Counted from the stretch's first letter, positions 7,866 to 17,608 are shown. The stretch is DNA of 64,000 nucleotides from Salinimicrobium sp. TH3 (GCF_026676115.1 NZ_JAPONB010000004.1:62001-126000); one strand, 5' to 3'. Program-made: numbers and translations. The notes: generated by a model not told the origin, from the letters alone.

Positions 7866-10181
7866 ATGAAAAACAAGTTTTTAAAGTTGTCCTCTATCCT
7901 GTTATTTTCTGTTTTCACAGGAATTAGTGGAATCCAGGCTCAGGAATTACAAGGTTCCTGGGAAGGGAAATTAAATGTGCAGGGTAATGAACTGCCCCTA
8001 AAATTTGATATCACAAAGGAGAATGATTCGCTTTCAGGAACTATGGATAGTCCGCTTCAGGGAGCCTTTGGAATGCCACTGGACAAGGTTGAACTGGAAA
8101 ATAGTCAGGTTACCCTCGCCTACGCCAAAATTGGGGCAACTTATACAGGTACCCTTGAAGCGGAAACTATTACCGGTACTTTTAAACAGTCTGGGCAGGA
8201 ATTCCCCCTGGTACTTCAGAAAGTTGAAAAAACAGTTCCGGGAGATCAATATCTTCCTTCTTCCGAAAAGGAATTGGAGCAACTGGCGGCATACGACCAG
8301 GGGAATTATAAATATGATGTAGAGGATTATTTTGCCAAACCAAAGGCCAGTTCTTTTCAGTTTTCTCCAGAAGGTAAATATATGTCTTACAGAGAAAAGG
8401 ATGAAAATGCTAAAAACCATGTCTATGTAAAAAACCTTGAAACCGATGAAGTCACCCGGGCGATTGAAGAAAAGGAAGAATTGGTACGCGGCTATGGCTG
8501 GGCAAATGAGGGTAGATTACTCTATGTCATGGACAAAGGAGGAAACGAAAATTACCATTTATATGCAGCAGATGTTGATGGTTCAAATACAATGGACTTA
8601 ACCCCGTTCGAAGGGGTAAAAACCCAGCTTTTGGACCTTTTAAAAGATGACAAAAACCATGTTATTGTTGCCCTGAACAAGGAGAACGCCCAGGTTTTTG
8701 AACCTTATAAGATAAACATCCAGACAGGAGATATGGAAAAATTATTCACCAATGATGATATAGCAAATCCTATTATGAATTACCTTTTTGACAAGGATGG
8801 TACTCTCAGAGGGTTTGTGCGCCTGCGTGAAGGTGTTAATATGGATCTTTACTACAATAAGGATACAGAAACGAAGGATTTTGATGTTGTAAAACAAATT
8901 AACTGGAAAGACACTTTTAACCCCACATTGAACTACGCCACAGATTATCCGCATGATGCATATGTAGTTTCAAATCTTGAAACAGACAAAAACACTGTTT
9001 ACCTCTACGACCTTAAAGAAGACAAGGTGATCAAAAAATTGTTTTCAAATGACAATTATGATATTTCGGGAGTTTCTTTGTCACGACACCGGGATTATGA
9101 GTTGGATTATTATTCTTTTGAAGGAGAAAAACGGGAAATCGTACCGGTAAGTGACTACTATAAAAAGTTACATAAACGAATTACCGAAGAATTTCCAGAT
9201 AAGCAATATTCTATAGCCGATAAGACCGATAACGAAAGTAAATATTTGATCTTTCTTCAGAGTGATAAACTATATGGCGAATACTGGTCTTATGATGTAG
9301 AAGCCGATAAATTCGAATTGTTGTACAATTTGATGCCCCAGCTAAAACCAGAAGATATGGCCGAAATGAGACCTATTAGCTTTAAAAGCCGTGATGGTAA
9401 AACCATTCATGGTTACATCACCCTCCCAAAAGCCGCTTTAGAAGGGCAAAAAGTTCCGGTGATAGTTAATCCTCATGGTGGACCGCAAGGTATTAGAGAT
9501 TCCTGGGGTTTCAATCCCGAGGCGCAATTGTTTGCCAGCCGCGGTTATGCTACGCTACAGGTGAACTTCAGAATTTCCGGGGGTTATGGACGCGAATTTA
9601 TGGAATCGGGCTTCAAGCAAATTGGAAGAAAAGCTATGGATGATGTTGAAGATGGTTTAAAATACGTGGTCGACCAGGGTTGGGTAGATCCCGATAAAGC
9701 CGCTATTTATGGAGGTAGCCATGGTGGATATGCCGTATTGAGAGGACTTACAAAAACTCCGGATCTTTATGCTGCGGGTGTGGATTATGTAGGGGTTTCC
9801 AATCTATTTACATTTATGGAAACCATTCCTCCATATTGGAAGCCTTATGAGCAAATCCTAAGGGAAATTTGGTATGACGAAAAAGTTCCTGAAGAAAAAG
9901 CCATTATGGAAGAAGTTTCACCGGTGTTCCATATTGACAAGATCAAAAAACCATTGTTCGTGGTTCAGGGAGCTAATGACCCGCGCGTAAATATTGATGA
10001 GTCCGATCAAATTGTAAGAGCATTACGTGCAAAAGGTGTTGATGTGCCTTATATGGTAAAATATGATGAGGGACATGGCTTTGGAAAGGAAGAAAACAGG
10101 ATCGACCTTTATAAGGCAATGATGGGCTTTTATGCCAAACATTTAAAAGACGAGGAACTTCAACCGCAATTCCAGGACTAA
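7866..10181 (+). CDS. Secreted S9-family prolyl-oligopeptidase-like serine peptidase
   Basis: Exported by the Sec route (signal peptide about 1-25, ending IQAQ). Residues about 26-120 form a lipocalin-like beta domain (GSWEGKL, LTGTF-type strands) that often precedes secreted alpha/beta hydrolases. About 150-480 is a beta-propeller-like region, and the C-terminal third is the peptidase S9 domain. The catalytic triad is visible: Ser618 in GGSHGGYA, Asp705 in GANDPRV and His737 in EGHGFG. It probably trims peptides in the periplasm or at the surface. The gene is monocistronic with its own terminator. A family member acting on other esters cannot be excluded. Confidence 0.88.
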   Translation: MKNKFLKLSSILLFSVFTGISGIQAQELQGSWEGKLNVQGNELPLKFDITKENDSLSGTMDSPLQGAFGMPLDKVELENSQVTLAYAKIGATYTGTLEAETITGTFKQSGQEFPLVLQKVEKTVPGDQYLPSSEKELEQLAAYDQGNYKYDVEDYFAKPKASSFQFSPEGKYMSYREKDENAKNHVYVKNLETDEVTRAIEEKEELVRGYGWANEGRLLYVMDKGGNENYHLYAADVDGSNTMDLTPFEGVKTQLLDLLKDDKNHVIVALNKENAQVFEPYKINIQTGDMEKLFTNDDIANPIMNYLFDKDGTLRGFVRLREGVNMDLYYNKDTETKDFDVVKQINWKDTFNPTLNYATDYPHDAYVVSNLETDKNTVYLYDLKEDKVIKKLFSNDNYDISGVSLSRHRDYELDYYSFEGEKREIVPVSDYYKKLHKRITEEFPDKQYSIADKTDNESKYLIFLQSDKLYGEYWSYDVEADKFELLYNLMPQLKPEDMAEMRPISFKSRDGKTIHGYITLPKAALEGQKVPVIVNPHGGPQGIRDSWGFNPEAQLFASRGYATLQVNFRISGGYGREFMESGFKQIGRKAMDDVEDGLKYVVDQGWVDPDKAAIYGGSHGGYAVLRGLTKTPDLYAAGVDYVGVSNLFTFMETIPPYWKPYEQILREIWYDEKVPEEKAIMEEVSPVFHIDKIKKPLFVVQGANDPRVNIDESDQIVRALRAKGVDVPYMVKYDEGHGFGKEENRIDLYKAMMGFYAKHLKDEELQPQFQD

Positions 10182-10206
10182 TTCCTGAAATATCTTTTTA
10201 GAAAAA

Positions 10207-10245
10207 AATCTCTCTGAAATAACATTTTTGGAGAGATTCTTTTTG
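10207..10245 (+). terminator. Terminator after S9 peptidase gene
   Basis: Stem AATCTCTC (10207-10214) pairs with GAGAGATT (10231-10238), followed by CTTTTTG. It lies 26 bases past the peptidase stop. Confidence 0.7.
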
Positions 10246-10277
10246 TCTCCTATTTTTCAGCAAGAGCTAAAATTCCA

Positions 10278-10751
10278 TTATTTCGTCCTGTCACCAAGTA
10301 TGTCCCTAATTATCTTGAGGTGATGTTCTGTATGAATTACCAGGAATTTGGTAGTTTCATCTCTCTTGATATGACCAAAATAAGGATGCTCAAAAAAGGC
10401 ATTTTTTGGAAGCTTTGAAATACCGGTAATTTTGCGGCTGGCTCTGGAAATTTGATCCTGCAGTTCTTCTGCGGAAACATTCTCCTCCGGAATAACCTTT
10501 TTTGGAGACCTGGCTTTTCCTCTTGGAATTTTCCCGGTAAGATAAACGAGTTCCTTTTTCCAGCTGAATTTCCATTGGTAGCGAGCTGGGTCTGATATGT
10601 CCAGCGAGCCAAGGATCGAATGGATGACCTTAAGATTATGTGCCAGATGCCAGCCAACGGGCGCCCCTGAAACTTCTGAATTTTGCTGAGTATTATATTT
10701 TATATAATCCTGCATTTCTTTTAATTGGGCCTGTAGAACTTCAGCTTTCAT
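10278..10751 (-). CDS. DinB-like / DUF1569 protein
   Basis: A four-helix-bundle protein of the DinB/YfiT kind, 157 residues from the chosen start. His-bearing helices GWHLAHNLKVIH and VIHTEHHLKII, plus HPYFGHIKRDE, supply a three-histidine metal site as in this superfamily. Reading could begin 22 codons earlier at 10817, but that leader (many Tyr, Leu and Arg) overlaps a hairpin terminator at 10793-10823, so ATG at 10751 is preferred. Some DinB-like proteins are thiol-dependent transferases, but nothing here fixes a substrate. Confidence 0.7.
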   Translation of the reverse strand: MKAEVLQAQLKEMQDYIKYNTQQNSEVSGAPVGWHLAHNLKVIHSILGSLDISDPARYQWKFSWKKELVYLTGKIPRGKARSPKKVIPEENVSAEELQDQISRASRKITGISKLPKNAFFEHPYFGHIKRDETTKFLVIHTEHHLKIIRDILGDRTK

Positions 10752-10792
10752 GAGGTCTATTCTTGATTTTCTTAAAAGTAAGTAAAAATAAT

Positions 10793-10829
10793 AAACCCGT
10801 AACTTCCGAAAAATCACGGGTTTTAAAAT
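10793..10829 (-). terminator. Terminator of the EF-G paralogue operon
   Basis: Stem AAACCCGT (10793-10800) with ACGGGTTT (10816-10823). On the minus strand it is followed by TTATTATTTTT. It lies just past the end of the 134-residue gene and inside the over-long upstream reading of the DinB-like gene. Confidence 0.6.
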
Positions 10830-10843
10830 TTTATTTTTTCAAA

Positions 10844-11248
10844 TCACTGGTAATTAATTAAGTATGTTCTACCGGGGGTAAAAACCTTCATAATACCCGC
10901 CGCCAAATCTTCCATGAATTCTTCGATTTCCTCTAAGAAATCCTGTTCCTTCTGTTTTCTGTTTATTGTTAAATGGATAACAATGACTTCTGGTTCAGGA
11001 GGAAATCCGGTAGTAATCGTCCAGGTAAGGGCATTTGGACACTCCTGTAAGGCGAAACGCAAACCTCCGGCAACAGGATGGGAAGTAAGCGTAAATTCTC
11101 CCCACACCCCTCCTATTCTCACCCGGTCATCTTCTATTTTCTCTAAAGGAAAAAGCTCGCTACTGTAAATACTCAGATTTTCGAGAGTGAGTAGAGATCG
11201 AAGCTCAGCCTCTGAAGTGTTGACGGTAACATATTTAAAAAACTCCAT
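10844..11248 (-). CDS. Conserved hypothetical protein, possible START/SRPBCC-like fold
   Basis: A 134-residue soluble protein with no signal peptide and no recognised catalytic motif. The alternating strand pattern (RVRIGGVWGEFTL, GLRFALQECPNALTWTI, EVIVIHLTI) followed by an acidic C-terminal helix suggests an SRPBCC-like beta-helix grip. This is a pattern impression only. The gene starts 21 bases after the stop of the EF-G paralogue on the same strand and precedes a terminator, so the two almost certainly share a transcript. A role alongside that translation factor is possible. Confidence 0.6.
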   Translation of the reverse strand: MEFFKYVTVNTSEAELRSLLTLENLSIYSSELFPLEKIEDDRVRIGGVWGEFTLTSHPVAGGLRFALQECPNALTWTITTGFPPEPEVIVIHLTINRKQKEQDFLEEIEEFMEDLAAGIMKVFTPGRTYLINYQ

Positions 11249-11269
11249 TCAATTTACTTTAAAAAATCA

Positions 11270-13384
11270 TTAAGCTAATTCTTTACTTTTCGTCAAATTC
11301 TCCTGGATATTAGCAGGAACAGGTTGATACCCGTTGAAATCGCTACTAAAGGTAGCCCGTCCCTTTGTAAGGGAGCGAAGTTCGGTTGAAAATCCAAATA
11401 ATTCAGATTCAGGTGCAATACATTTTAAAACCTGGTAATTATCTGCACTTTCAATTCCCTGAATAATTGAGCGACGGCTTTGCAGTTCGGTCATGACATT
11501 TCCCACCATTTCTTCGGGTACTTTTACAGTAAGATCAAGAGCCGGTTCCAGGAGTCTAGGAGATGCATTTAAAAACGCTTCCTTAAAAGCATGTGCACCT
11601 GCAATTTTAAAAGAAATATCATTAGAATCTACAGAGTGCATTTTTCCATCGTAGATCATGGTTCTCACATCACGAATATATGAACCGGTCAAAGGACCTT
11701 TTTCCATCACTTCAATGATCCCTTTCATAATAGATGGTAGATAACGTTGATCAATGACCCCACCTACAATGCAGTTATAAAATACCAGTTTCCCGCCCCA
11801 TGGAAGATCGAGCTCTTCTTTCCCCCTAATATTGAAACCTTCGGGTTCTGCCATATTTTCCTCCCAGGGTTCAATTTTCATATGCACTTCTGCAAACTGC
11901 CCGGAACCACCCGACTGTTTTTTATGTCTGTAATTTGATGCTGATGGTCGTTGGATGGTTTCCCTGAAAGAGATTCTTGGTTTTTCAAAGCTTGCCTCTA
12001 CACCATAAACGTTCCTGAGGAGCCAATCTATTGTTGCAAGGTGAAGCTCGCCTTGGCAGGCCAGGATCAACTGCCTGGTTTCGTTTGAAAAAGAGATCTC
12101 CACAGTAGGATCCTGGCTGTGAATTTTTTTCAATGCATCATTAAGTTTTTCTTCGTCCTTGGTATTCATAGCAGAAACCGCTCTCCTTATCCTAGGCTGC
12201 GGATATTCTATTGGTTTGATAGAAACTTCTTCTCCGGAAGCGGCCAGGGTGTCATTGGTTTCGGTATGTTTTAACTTAAGGGTGGCTCCAATATCCCCCA
12301 CTACCAGTTTGGAAATAGGATTTCTTTCTTTGCCATCCATGATAAAGAGCTGATTAAAAACCTCTGTTTCGCCATTTCTGGTATTCACCAGCTTATCATT
12401 TATTCTTACCTCTCCCCTTTTTACCTTAAAAAAAGTCACTTGTCCTAAATTAGGTTGATGAACAGTTTTAAAGACGAACAGAACAGGTGGTGCTTCAGTT
12501 TTTGGTAAGATGTTTTTTCCTTCTGCACTAACTTCAGGTTTTAAGTCAATTGCTGCGGGAGCGACATTGTCTATAAAGCCCATGAGCCTTCCGCTTCCCA
12601 TATCATTAAGAGCAGACATACAGAACACCGGAAACAGGTCGTAGTTGAGCATACCTGCCTTTATTCCTTTGCGCATTTCATCCTCGTTAAGAGATCCCTT
12701 TTCAAAGAATAATTCCATCAACTCTTCGTCATTTTCGGCAGCCTTTTCCACCAGTTCGTTGTGTAAAGCAACGGCTATAACCTTTTGGTCGTCAGGAATA
12801 GGGAATTTTTCGGGTTTTCCTCCTTCAGCAGAAAATCGATACATTTTCATTTTAAGAACGTCAATGATACATTGTGCACCATCAATTACAACCGGATATT
12901 GAATTTTAACAGCCTTATTCCCTACAAGGGTTTTAATACTATTAAAACTTTTTTCGAAATTGAGTCCCGGGTGATCAATTTGATTAATGACAAACACTGT
13001 AGGTTTATGGAATTCTTTAATGTAATTCCAAATGATCTCTGTACCTACTTCTACGCCGTACTGGCCATTGAGAACAGTAACTATGGTATCGGCCACTCTA
13101 ATGGAGGAAATGATCTCTCCAATATAGTCGTCCAAACCGGGGGTGTCGATAATGTTGATCTTATAATTCCGCCATTCTGTGTGCAGAGGAGTTGCAAAGA
13201 TTGAATTTCCTTTTTCGTGCTCAATATCATGATAATCTGAGACTGTATTTTTTGCTTCTACAGTACCACGCCTGTTGATTAGACCGGCTTCGAACAACAT
13301 GGTTTCTGCCAAAGTGGTTTTACCGCTATTATGAGCGCCTACAAAGACCACATTTTTGATGTGTTTATCATCGTAAATCTTCAT
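11270..13384 (-). CDS. Elongation factor G paralogue (EF-G2-like)
   Basis: A 704-residue translational GTPase with all five EF-G domains, but not the canonical factor. The P-loop is GAHNSGKTT (16-24), switch II reads DTPGLDDY (80-87) and the base-recognition loop is NQID. Canonical EF-G has DTPGHVDF, so the catalytic His is Leu84 here (TTG at 13133-13135 on the reverse strand). Loss of that residue predicts poor GTP hydrolysis. An EF-G paralogue of Bacteroides (EF-G2) has been reported to support translocation without GTP hydrolysis under starvation. This may be its flavobacterial counterpart or a different subfamily. First gene of a two-gene operon. Confidence 0.85.
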   Translation of the reverse strand: MKIYDDKHIKNVVFVGAHNSGKTTLAETMLFEAGLINRRGTVEAKNTVSDYHDIEHEKGNSIFATPLHTEWRNYKINIIDTPGLDDYIGEIISSIRVADTIVTVLNGQYGVEVGTEIIWNYIKEFHKPTVFVINQIDHPGLNFEKSFNSIKTLVGNKAVKIQYPVVIDGAQCIIDVLKMKMYRFSAEGGKPEKFPIPDDQKVIAVALHNELVEKAAENDEELMELFFEKGSLNEDEMRKGIKAGMLNYDLFPVFCMSALNDMGSGRLMGFIDNVAPAAIDLKPEVSAEGKNILPKTEAPPVLFVFKTVHQPNLGQVTFFKVKRGEVRINDKLVNTRNGETEVFNQLFIMDGKERNPISKLVVGDIGATLKLKHTETNDTLAASGEEVSIKPIEYPQPRIRRAVSAMNTKDEEKLNDALKKIHSQDPTVEISFSNETRQLILACQGELHLATIDWLLRNVYGVEASFEKPRISFRETIQRPSASNYRHKKQSGGSGQFAEVHMKIEPWEENMAEPEGFNIRGKEELDLPWGGKLVFYNCIVGGVIDQRYLPSIMKGIIEVMEKGPLTGSYIRDVRTMIYDGKMHSVDSNDISFKIAGAHAFKEAFLNASPRLLEPALDLTVKVPEEMVGNVMTELQSRRSIIQGIESADNYQVLKCIAPESELFGFSTELRSLTKGRATFSSDFNGYQPVPANIQENLTKSKELA

Positions 13385-13954
13385 CTTTTGAAAGTTTTAA
13401 TGGAACAAGAAGGAAAGAAATTGAGAAAAACCCGGAAATAAATGCTGAGAAGTAAGTAAAGATATCCATTAATTCCCGGGATTATATTAAAATCTGCCCT
13501 ATAAATTTATTCTTTTTTAATCAAAAAAATTAGAGATTGAAGCTCTTTTTTAAGCTTTTCCTGATCAATATCATAAACCGGTTACGAATCCAGCTGCCAA
13601 GGTTGAATAAGTTTACCACGCAAAAATTAACCCGGTATTTCCGAATAATTTACTTCAACATCGACCATAATATTCTTTCCCTGAAAAATTTCCGGTTTTA
13701 TATCCACAGAATTTTTGATGAATCAATTACAAGTGTCTATTAAATATTTCAGCAGTACCGGCAACAATATTTTCAATGTCAATTGGTCAATGCCTCTATA
13801 GTAATGATGTTATGTAATATGAAGTAATTATTTCAAGAGAATTGATTAAATGAGGCGGCGCCTTGAAGTATTTCTTTTTTCATTCAATAATTTTAAGAAA
13901 TTCTTCTGTAACGATAGTTAACTTTTAGGGTCTTATGATTATCAAACACATCTT
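13385..13954. other. Non-coding spacer, 570 bases
   Basis: Divergent spacer between the EF-G paralogue and the M61 peptidase gene. It holds only a weak 68-codon open frame (13537-13743) with no family features. No hairpin or complete consensus promoter was recognised. It must contain both divergent promoters. Confidence 0.5.
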
Positions 13955-15823
13955 ATGAAAAAAATACTTTATTTATTTGCCCTTACGCTTTTAGCAAATT
14001 CATGTAAAATCTCTCAGCAGCCAGGTTCTACTCAAGAACCTACCATCGCAACCCTCGATTTGGTAAATGTCAAGGATGATAAGGTCATGGTTACTGTGTA
14101 TCCCGGCGAGATAAAAACTGAAACTATTGTCTTTTTTATTCCCAAGACTGTTCCCGGCACCTACTCTACTTCCAATTTCGGAGCTTATGCAGAGAATCTT
14201 AAAGCTTATGATTACAAAGGAAATGAGCTCCCGGTAACCGCCTACGATGAGAACAGCTGGAGCATTGCAAATGCCACCCGCCTTGATAAAGTGACTTACT
14301 GGATGAATGATACATTTGATGTTCCGGGAGAAGGAGGAATTTATTCCATGGCGGGAACTAATATCAATAAGGATAAAAATTTCCTTCTGAATCTTCACGG
14401 GTTCGTGGGATATTTTAACGATCTCACTGAAGAGCCTTACCAACTGGAAATTATTCGTTCCAATGATCTGTATGCCGGAAGCGCCCTTAATATCACTAAA
14501 TCTTCAGAGTTTAGTGCAGGAACAACCAAGGATATCTTTCGTGTCAACAGGTATTTCGAGGTGACCGATAATCCTATCATGTATGCGGCGCCCGATACGG
14601 TGAGTTTTAAAGTTGATAAAATGGATGTGCTCCTGCACGTTTATTCGCCTTCCCAAAAATTCAGTGCGCAGGATTTCAAACCTGCTATGGAGAAAATGAT
14701 CACTGCCCAAAAGGACTTTTTAGGTGACATTGATAATACCAATAAATATGCGATTCTTCTATATTTATCTGCTACCCCGGGAGAAGGCGACGCTGCTAAT
14801 TTTGGGGCTCTTGAACATCATACCTCTACGGTTGTAGTCATGCCGGAACAAATGGGGCAAGAGGCTCTTAATAAGTCTCTAACCGATATAGTTTCTCATG
14901 AATTTTTTCACATTTTGACTCCCCTGGGAGTACACTCAAAAGAGGTGCATTACTTTGACTACAATGATCCCCAAATGTCACGACACCTTTGGCTTTACGA
15001 AGGAGTTACAGAATACTTTGCCAATCTCTTTCAGGTGAACCAGGGGCTTATTACCAATCAAGATTTCTATGACAGGATGCAGGAAAAGATAATGGTATCA
15101 AAGAATTTTGATGATACCATGTCCTTTACAGAAATGAGCCAGAACATACTTGAAGATGAATATAAAAACAGCTATTACAATGTGTACCAAAAAGGAGCAT
15201 TGATTGGAATGGCCCTGGATATTAGATTAAAGGAATTGAGCAATGGAGAAATGGGCTTGCTTGATCTTATGAAGCAGCTAACACAAATGTACGGCAAAAA
15301 CAAACCGTTTGAAGACGAAGATCTTTTCCCGGTAATTACAGAATTAACTTATCCCGAAATTGGTGAATTCTTTAATACGTATGTGAGCGGGAATACTCCT
15401 ATCCCTTATGATGAGTTTTTTGAAAAAGTAGGTCTGGAAATGCGGGAAGGAGAACTACCTGTTGATTATTTCCTTCAGGATCCTTCTACTCCTTACATCA
15501 CGGTAAATGAGGCCGGCGAAATTATCTTGAGGGATGATTTGTCATTGAGCACATTCTTCGAAGAACTTGGATTAATGGCGGGAGATAGGATCAAAGCCAT
15601 AAATGGAAAATCGTATAATGTTCAGAATATTTATGATCTCATTGGTGATTCTGCGAACTGGTCAGTGGGAGACCCTATAAGTCTCACGATTGAAAGAAAT
15701 GGGGAGGAATTAAAAATAAAAGGAAATGTAGTTGAACCAATGTCTACGGGAAAGCGGCTCGTGGAGATCATGAACCCAACAGATGAACAAATGGAATTGC
15801 GACATAGCTGGTTAAAATCTTAA
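13955..15823 (+). CDS. M61-family zinc aminopeptidase lipoprotein with PDZ domain
   Basis: A lipoprotein (lipobox LANSC, Cys17) with the glycyl-aminopeptidase M61 fold. The N-terminal beta domain is followed by GALEHHTST, the zinc motif HEFFH (315-319) and a third-ligand region YEGVTEYF with Glu349. A C-terminal PDZ domain (about 540-605, GDRIKAINGKSYNVQNIYDLI) completes the usual 600-residue architecture. It likely acts on peptides in the periplasm or at the outer membrane. The gene is monocistronic with a perfect hairpin terminator shared with the convergent cold-shock gene. Confidence 0.9.
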   Translation: MKKILYLFALTLLANSCKISQQPGSTQEPTIATLDLVNVKDDKVMVTVYPGEIKTETIVFFIPKTVPGTYSTSNFGAYAENLKAYDYKGNELPVTAYDENSWSIANATRLDKVTYWMNDTFDVPGEGGIYSMAGTNINKDKNFLLNLHGFVGYFNDLTEEPYQLEIIRSNDLYAGSALNITKSSEFSAGTTKDIFRVNRYFEVTDNPIMYAAPDTVSFKVDKMDVLLHVYSPSQKFSAQDFKPAMEKMITAQKDFLGDIDNTNKYAILLYLSATPGEGDAANFGALEHHTSTVVVMPEQMGQEALNKSLTDIVSHEFFHILTPLGVHSKEVHYFDYNDPQMSRHLWLYEGVTEYFANLFQVNQGLITNQDFYDRMQEKIMVSKNFDDTMSFTEMSQNILEDEYKNSYYNVYQKGALIGMALDIRLKELSNGEMGLLDLMKQLTQMYGKNKPFEDEDLFPVITELTYPEIGEFFNTYVSGNTPIPYDEFFEKVGLEMREGELPVDYFLQDPSTPYITVNEAGEIILRDDLSLSTFFEELGLMAGDRIKAINGKSYNVQNIYDLIGDSANWSVGDPISLTIERNGEELKIKGNVVEPMSTGKRLVEIMNPTDEQMELRHSWLKS

Positions 15824-15830
15824 AACATAA

Positions 15831-15866
15831 AAAGAGCGGCAGTAAATACTGCCGCTCTTTTTATAT
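15831..15866. terminator. Strong bidirectional terminator
   Basis: A perfect 14-bp stem (15831-15844 with 15847-15860), A-rich before and T-rich after, between convergent genes. Confidence 0.85.
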
Positions 15867-15887
15867 ATCTTCCAAAAAAGGAAATAT

Positions 15888-16331
15888 TTATATCTTCTTT
15901 ACTCTTACTGCATTCATACCCCTCGGGCCTTTCTCCAGTTCAAAAGTAACTTTGTCGTTCTCTTCTATTTCATCAATAAGACCGGTAACATGTACAAAAT
16001 ACTTTTCCTGGCTGTTGCTGTCAAGAATAAAACCAAAACCTTTAGAATGATCAAAAAAGGAAACTTTCCCCTCCTTACTAAAATCATTTTCCTCGTCTGA
16101 CTCCTCTTTCTTAGGAATTCCAATTTCAATACTTTCAGCGTCAACTTCCACTTTCTGAGAAGGATCTGGCGGAGTATCTGTAAGATTGCCAAATTCATCT
16201 ACATAAGCAAATTCAGAGACAGAATCTCCACTTGCCTTTCTTTCTTCCTTCTTTTTCTTTTTTTCTTCACGCTTTTTTAAGCGCTTCTTTTCTTTTTCAA
16301 TTTTGTTGTACGTCTGTTGTGATTTTGCCAT
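15888..16331 (-). CDS. Cold-shock-domain protein with lysine/glutamate-rich N-terminus
   Basis: RNA- or single-strand-DNA-binding protein. The C-terminal cold-shock domain (88-147) has RNP1-like KGFGFI (97-102) and RNP2-like YFVHVT (111-116). The first 35 residues are a highly charged Lys/Glu helix, followed by an acidic linker, so it is about twice the length of CspA-type proteins. This two-part form is common in flavobacteria as I know them. It likely acts as an RNA chaperone. The terminator downstream is shared with the M61 gene. Confidence 0.88.
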   Translation of the reverse strand: MAKSQQTYNKIEKEKKRLKKREEKKKKKEERKASGDSVSEFAYVDEFGNLTDTPPDPSQKVEVDAESIEIGIPKKEESDEENDFSKEGKVSFFDHSKGFGFILDSNSQEKYFVHVTGLIDEIEENDKVTFELEKGPRGMNAVRVKKI

Positions 16332-16544
16332 TAGCGATTTAATTGGATTTCAAATGAATATAAAGTTTTTAATTGAAGTTCAAAAAAAATTCAGGGAAAA
16401 AAAATCAGGAGAAGAAGATTTACCTTAAAATAATTGAGACTTGAACTAAAATGCAAAGTTATAATTTCTTTTTATTTATTACTGAAATAATTTATCCCTG
16501 AGATCCAGTTTTTTACCTTCCTGAAGAAATTCTTTGTTAAAATG

Positions 16545-17009
16545 TCATTTTTGAACAGCATAGGCATCCAGAGGCTCTTCAAAGGCAATAAAGAGCACAC
16601 AGGGACCTGATCCTCCACACCTTGCCGAATGTGGTTTCTGTGCAGGTCCATAGGCATAGGAGCCTTCTTTTAGTTTCCGGGTTTGTTCTCCCTCATAGGT
16701 GACTTCCATTTCTCCCGAAAGCAACACCATACGTTCAGCAGAAGTATGGGCATGATTGGGAATATCTGAACCTGCAGCTACTTTAAACAAAATATCTACA
16801 TTTCTTTTAGCAGGATCTCCATGAAGAACAGCGATCTCACATCCATTAGGCATAAAATCGGGACAGGGTCCCCACTGCAAATCTTTATCATTCATGGTAC
16901 GAACAACAGAATTGGTAGAATCAACTGCCCTTTCCTGAGCCATAATTCCTGCTGTAGAGAATATTAAAGCAAAGAGTATTAATATTCCTGATAATTTTTC
17001 ATTTTTCAT
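16545..17009 (-). CDS. Secreted cupin-domain protein
   Basis: A 154-residue exported protein (signal peptide about 1-25, ending IMAQ). It has a single cupin barrel: metal motif HAHTSAERMVLLSGEM supplies two His and one Glu, and KPHSA supplies the last His. Two pairs of Cys (WGPCPDFMPNGCE, ARCGGSGPC) could form disulfides in the periplasm. Substrate unknown. The stop codon lies inside a one-base-deleted copy of the dispersed palindrome (16536-16556). Confidence 0.78.
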   Translation of the reverse strand: MKNEKLSGILILFALIFSTAGIMAQERAVDSTNSVVRTMNDKDLQWGPCPDFMPNGCEIAVLHGDPAKRNVDILFKVAAGSDIPNHAHTSAERMVLLSGEMEVTYEGEQTRKLKEGSYAYGPAQKPHSARCGGSGPCVLFIAFEEPLDAYAVQK

Positions 17010-17146
17010 AACCTAAGGTTTTACTAGTTAATGACTAAAAACCGGGGAACAATAAAAATTGAAGTTTCAGGTGAAACAATGTAATAAAACCTGATTATCA
17101 ATATATTATACTCTAATATACGTAAAAACTAAACTAGATCGGAAAT

Positions 17147-17608
17147 TTATTTCTCCTTTACAGGAACAAGATACACGGGGATCTTTGTTTTTTCCAGGAC
17201 CTTTTCGGCTACCGTGCCAAGAAAAAGCTTTTCCAGGACAGAATGGCTGTGGGTACCCATTACCAGCATACTTGCCCCCCATTCTTCCCCATAAGCCAAT
17301 ATAGATTTAGCTGTATCCCCTTCGGCCAAGTGCGTCTTTACCTGAGGGTCATTAAGATGTTTTTGTGCCTTTTCCAGGAATTCTTCAGCAATATTCCTCA
17401 TTTCCATGGCCACATCAAGGTCCGGTCCCATTCCCGAATAACCATCATATCCCATAAATGTTGGATAATGAACCCCATAAAATCCTACATCATCTAATAC
17501 ATGAATGAGACAAACTTCAGCATTCAAATTTTTTGCAAGTTCATATCCCTGTTGGGCAACTTTTTCAGAGACAGGATTGTAATCTACAGCAATAAGTACT
17601 TTCTTCAT
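17147..17608 (-). CDS. Universal stress protein (UspA family)
   Basis: A single-domain 153-residue Usp. The N-terminal strand KVLIAVDYNP and the C-terminal MGTHSHSVLEKLFLGTVAEKVL follow the family. The ATP-binding signature G-x2-G-x9-G-S/T is imperfect, because the second Gly is Ser, though the closing G-T is present. Nucleotide binding is therefore uncertain. A Gly/Tyr-rich insertion (FYGVHYPTFMGYDGYSGMG) sits between strand 2 and helix 2. Neighbouring genes (cupin, DUF2383) also look like stress functions but are not in one operon. Confidence 0.85.
   Translation of the reverse strand: MKKVLIAVDYNPVSEKVAQQGYELAKNLNAEVCLIHVLDDVGFYGVHYPTFMGYDGYSGMGPDLDVAMEMRNIAEEFLEKAQKHLNDPQVKTHLAEGDTAKSILAYGEEWGASMLVMGTHSHSVLEKLFLGTVAEKVLEKTKIPVYLVPVKEK

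Noticed and set aside
13537-13743. 68-codon open frame in the spacer before the M61 peptidase
   Set aside because: No family features, skewed hydrophobic/basic composition from A+T-rich DNA, no promoter or ribosome site.
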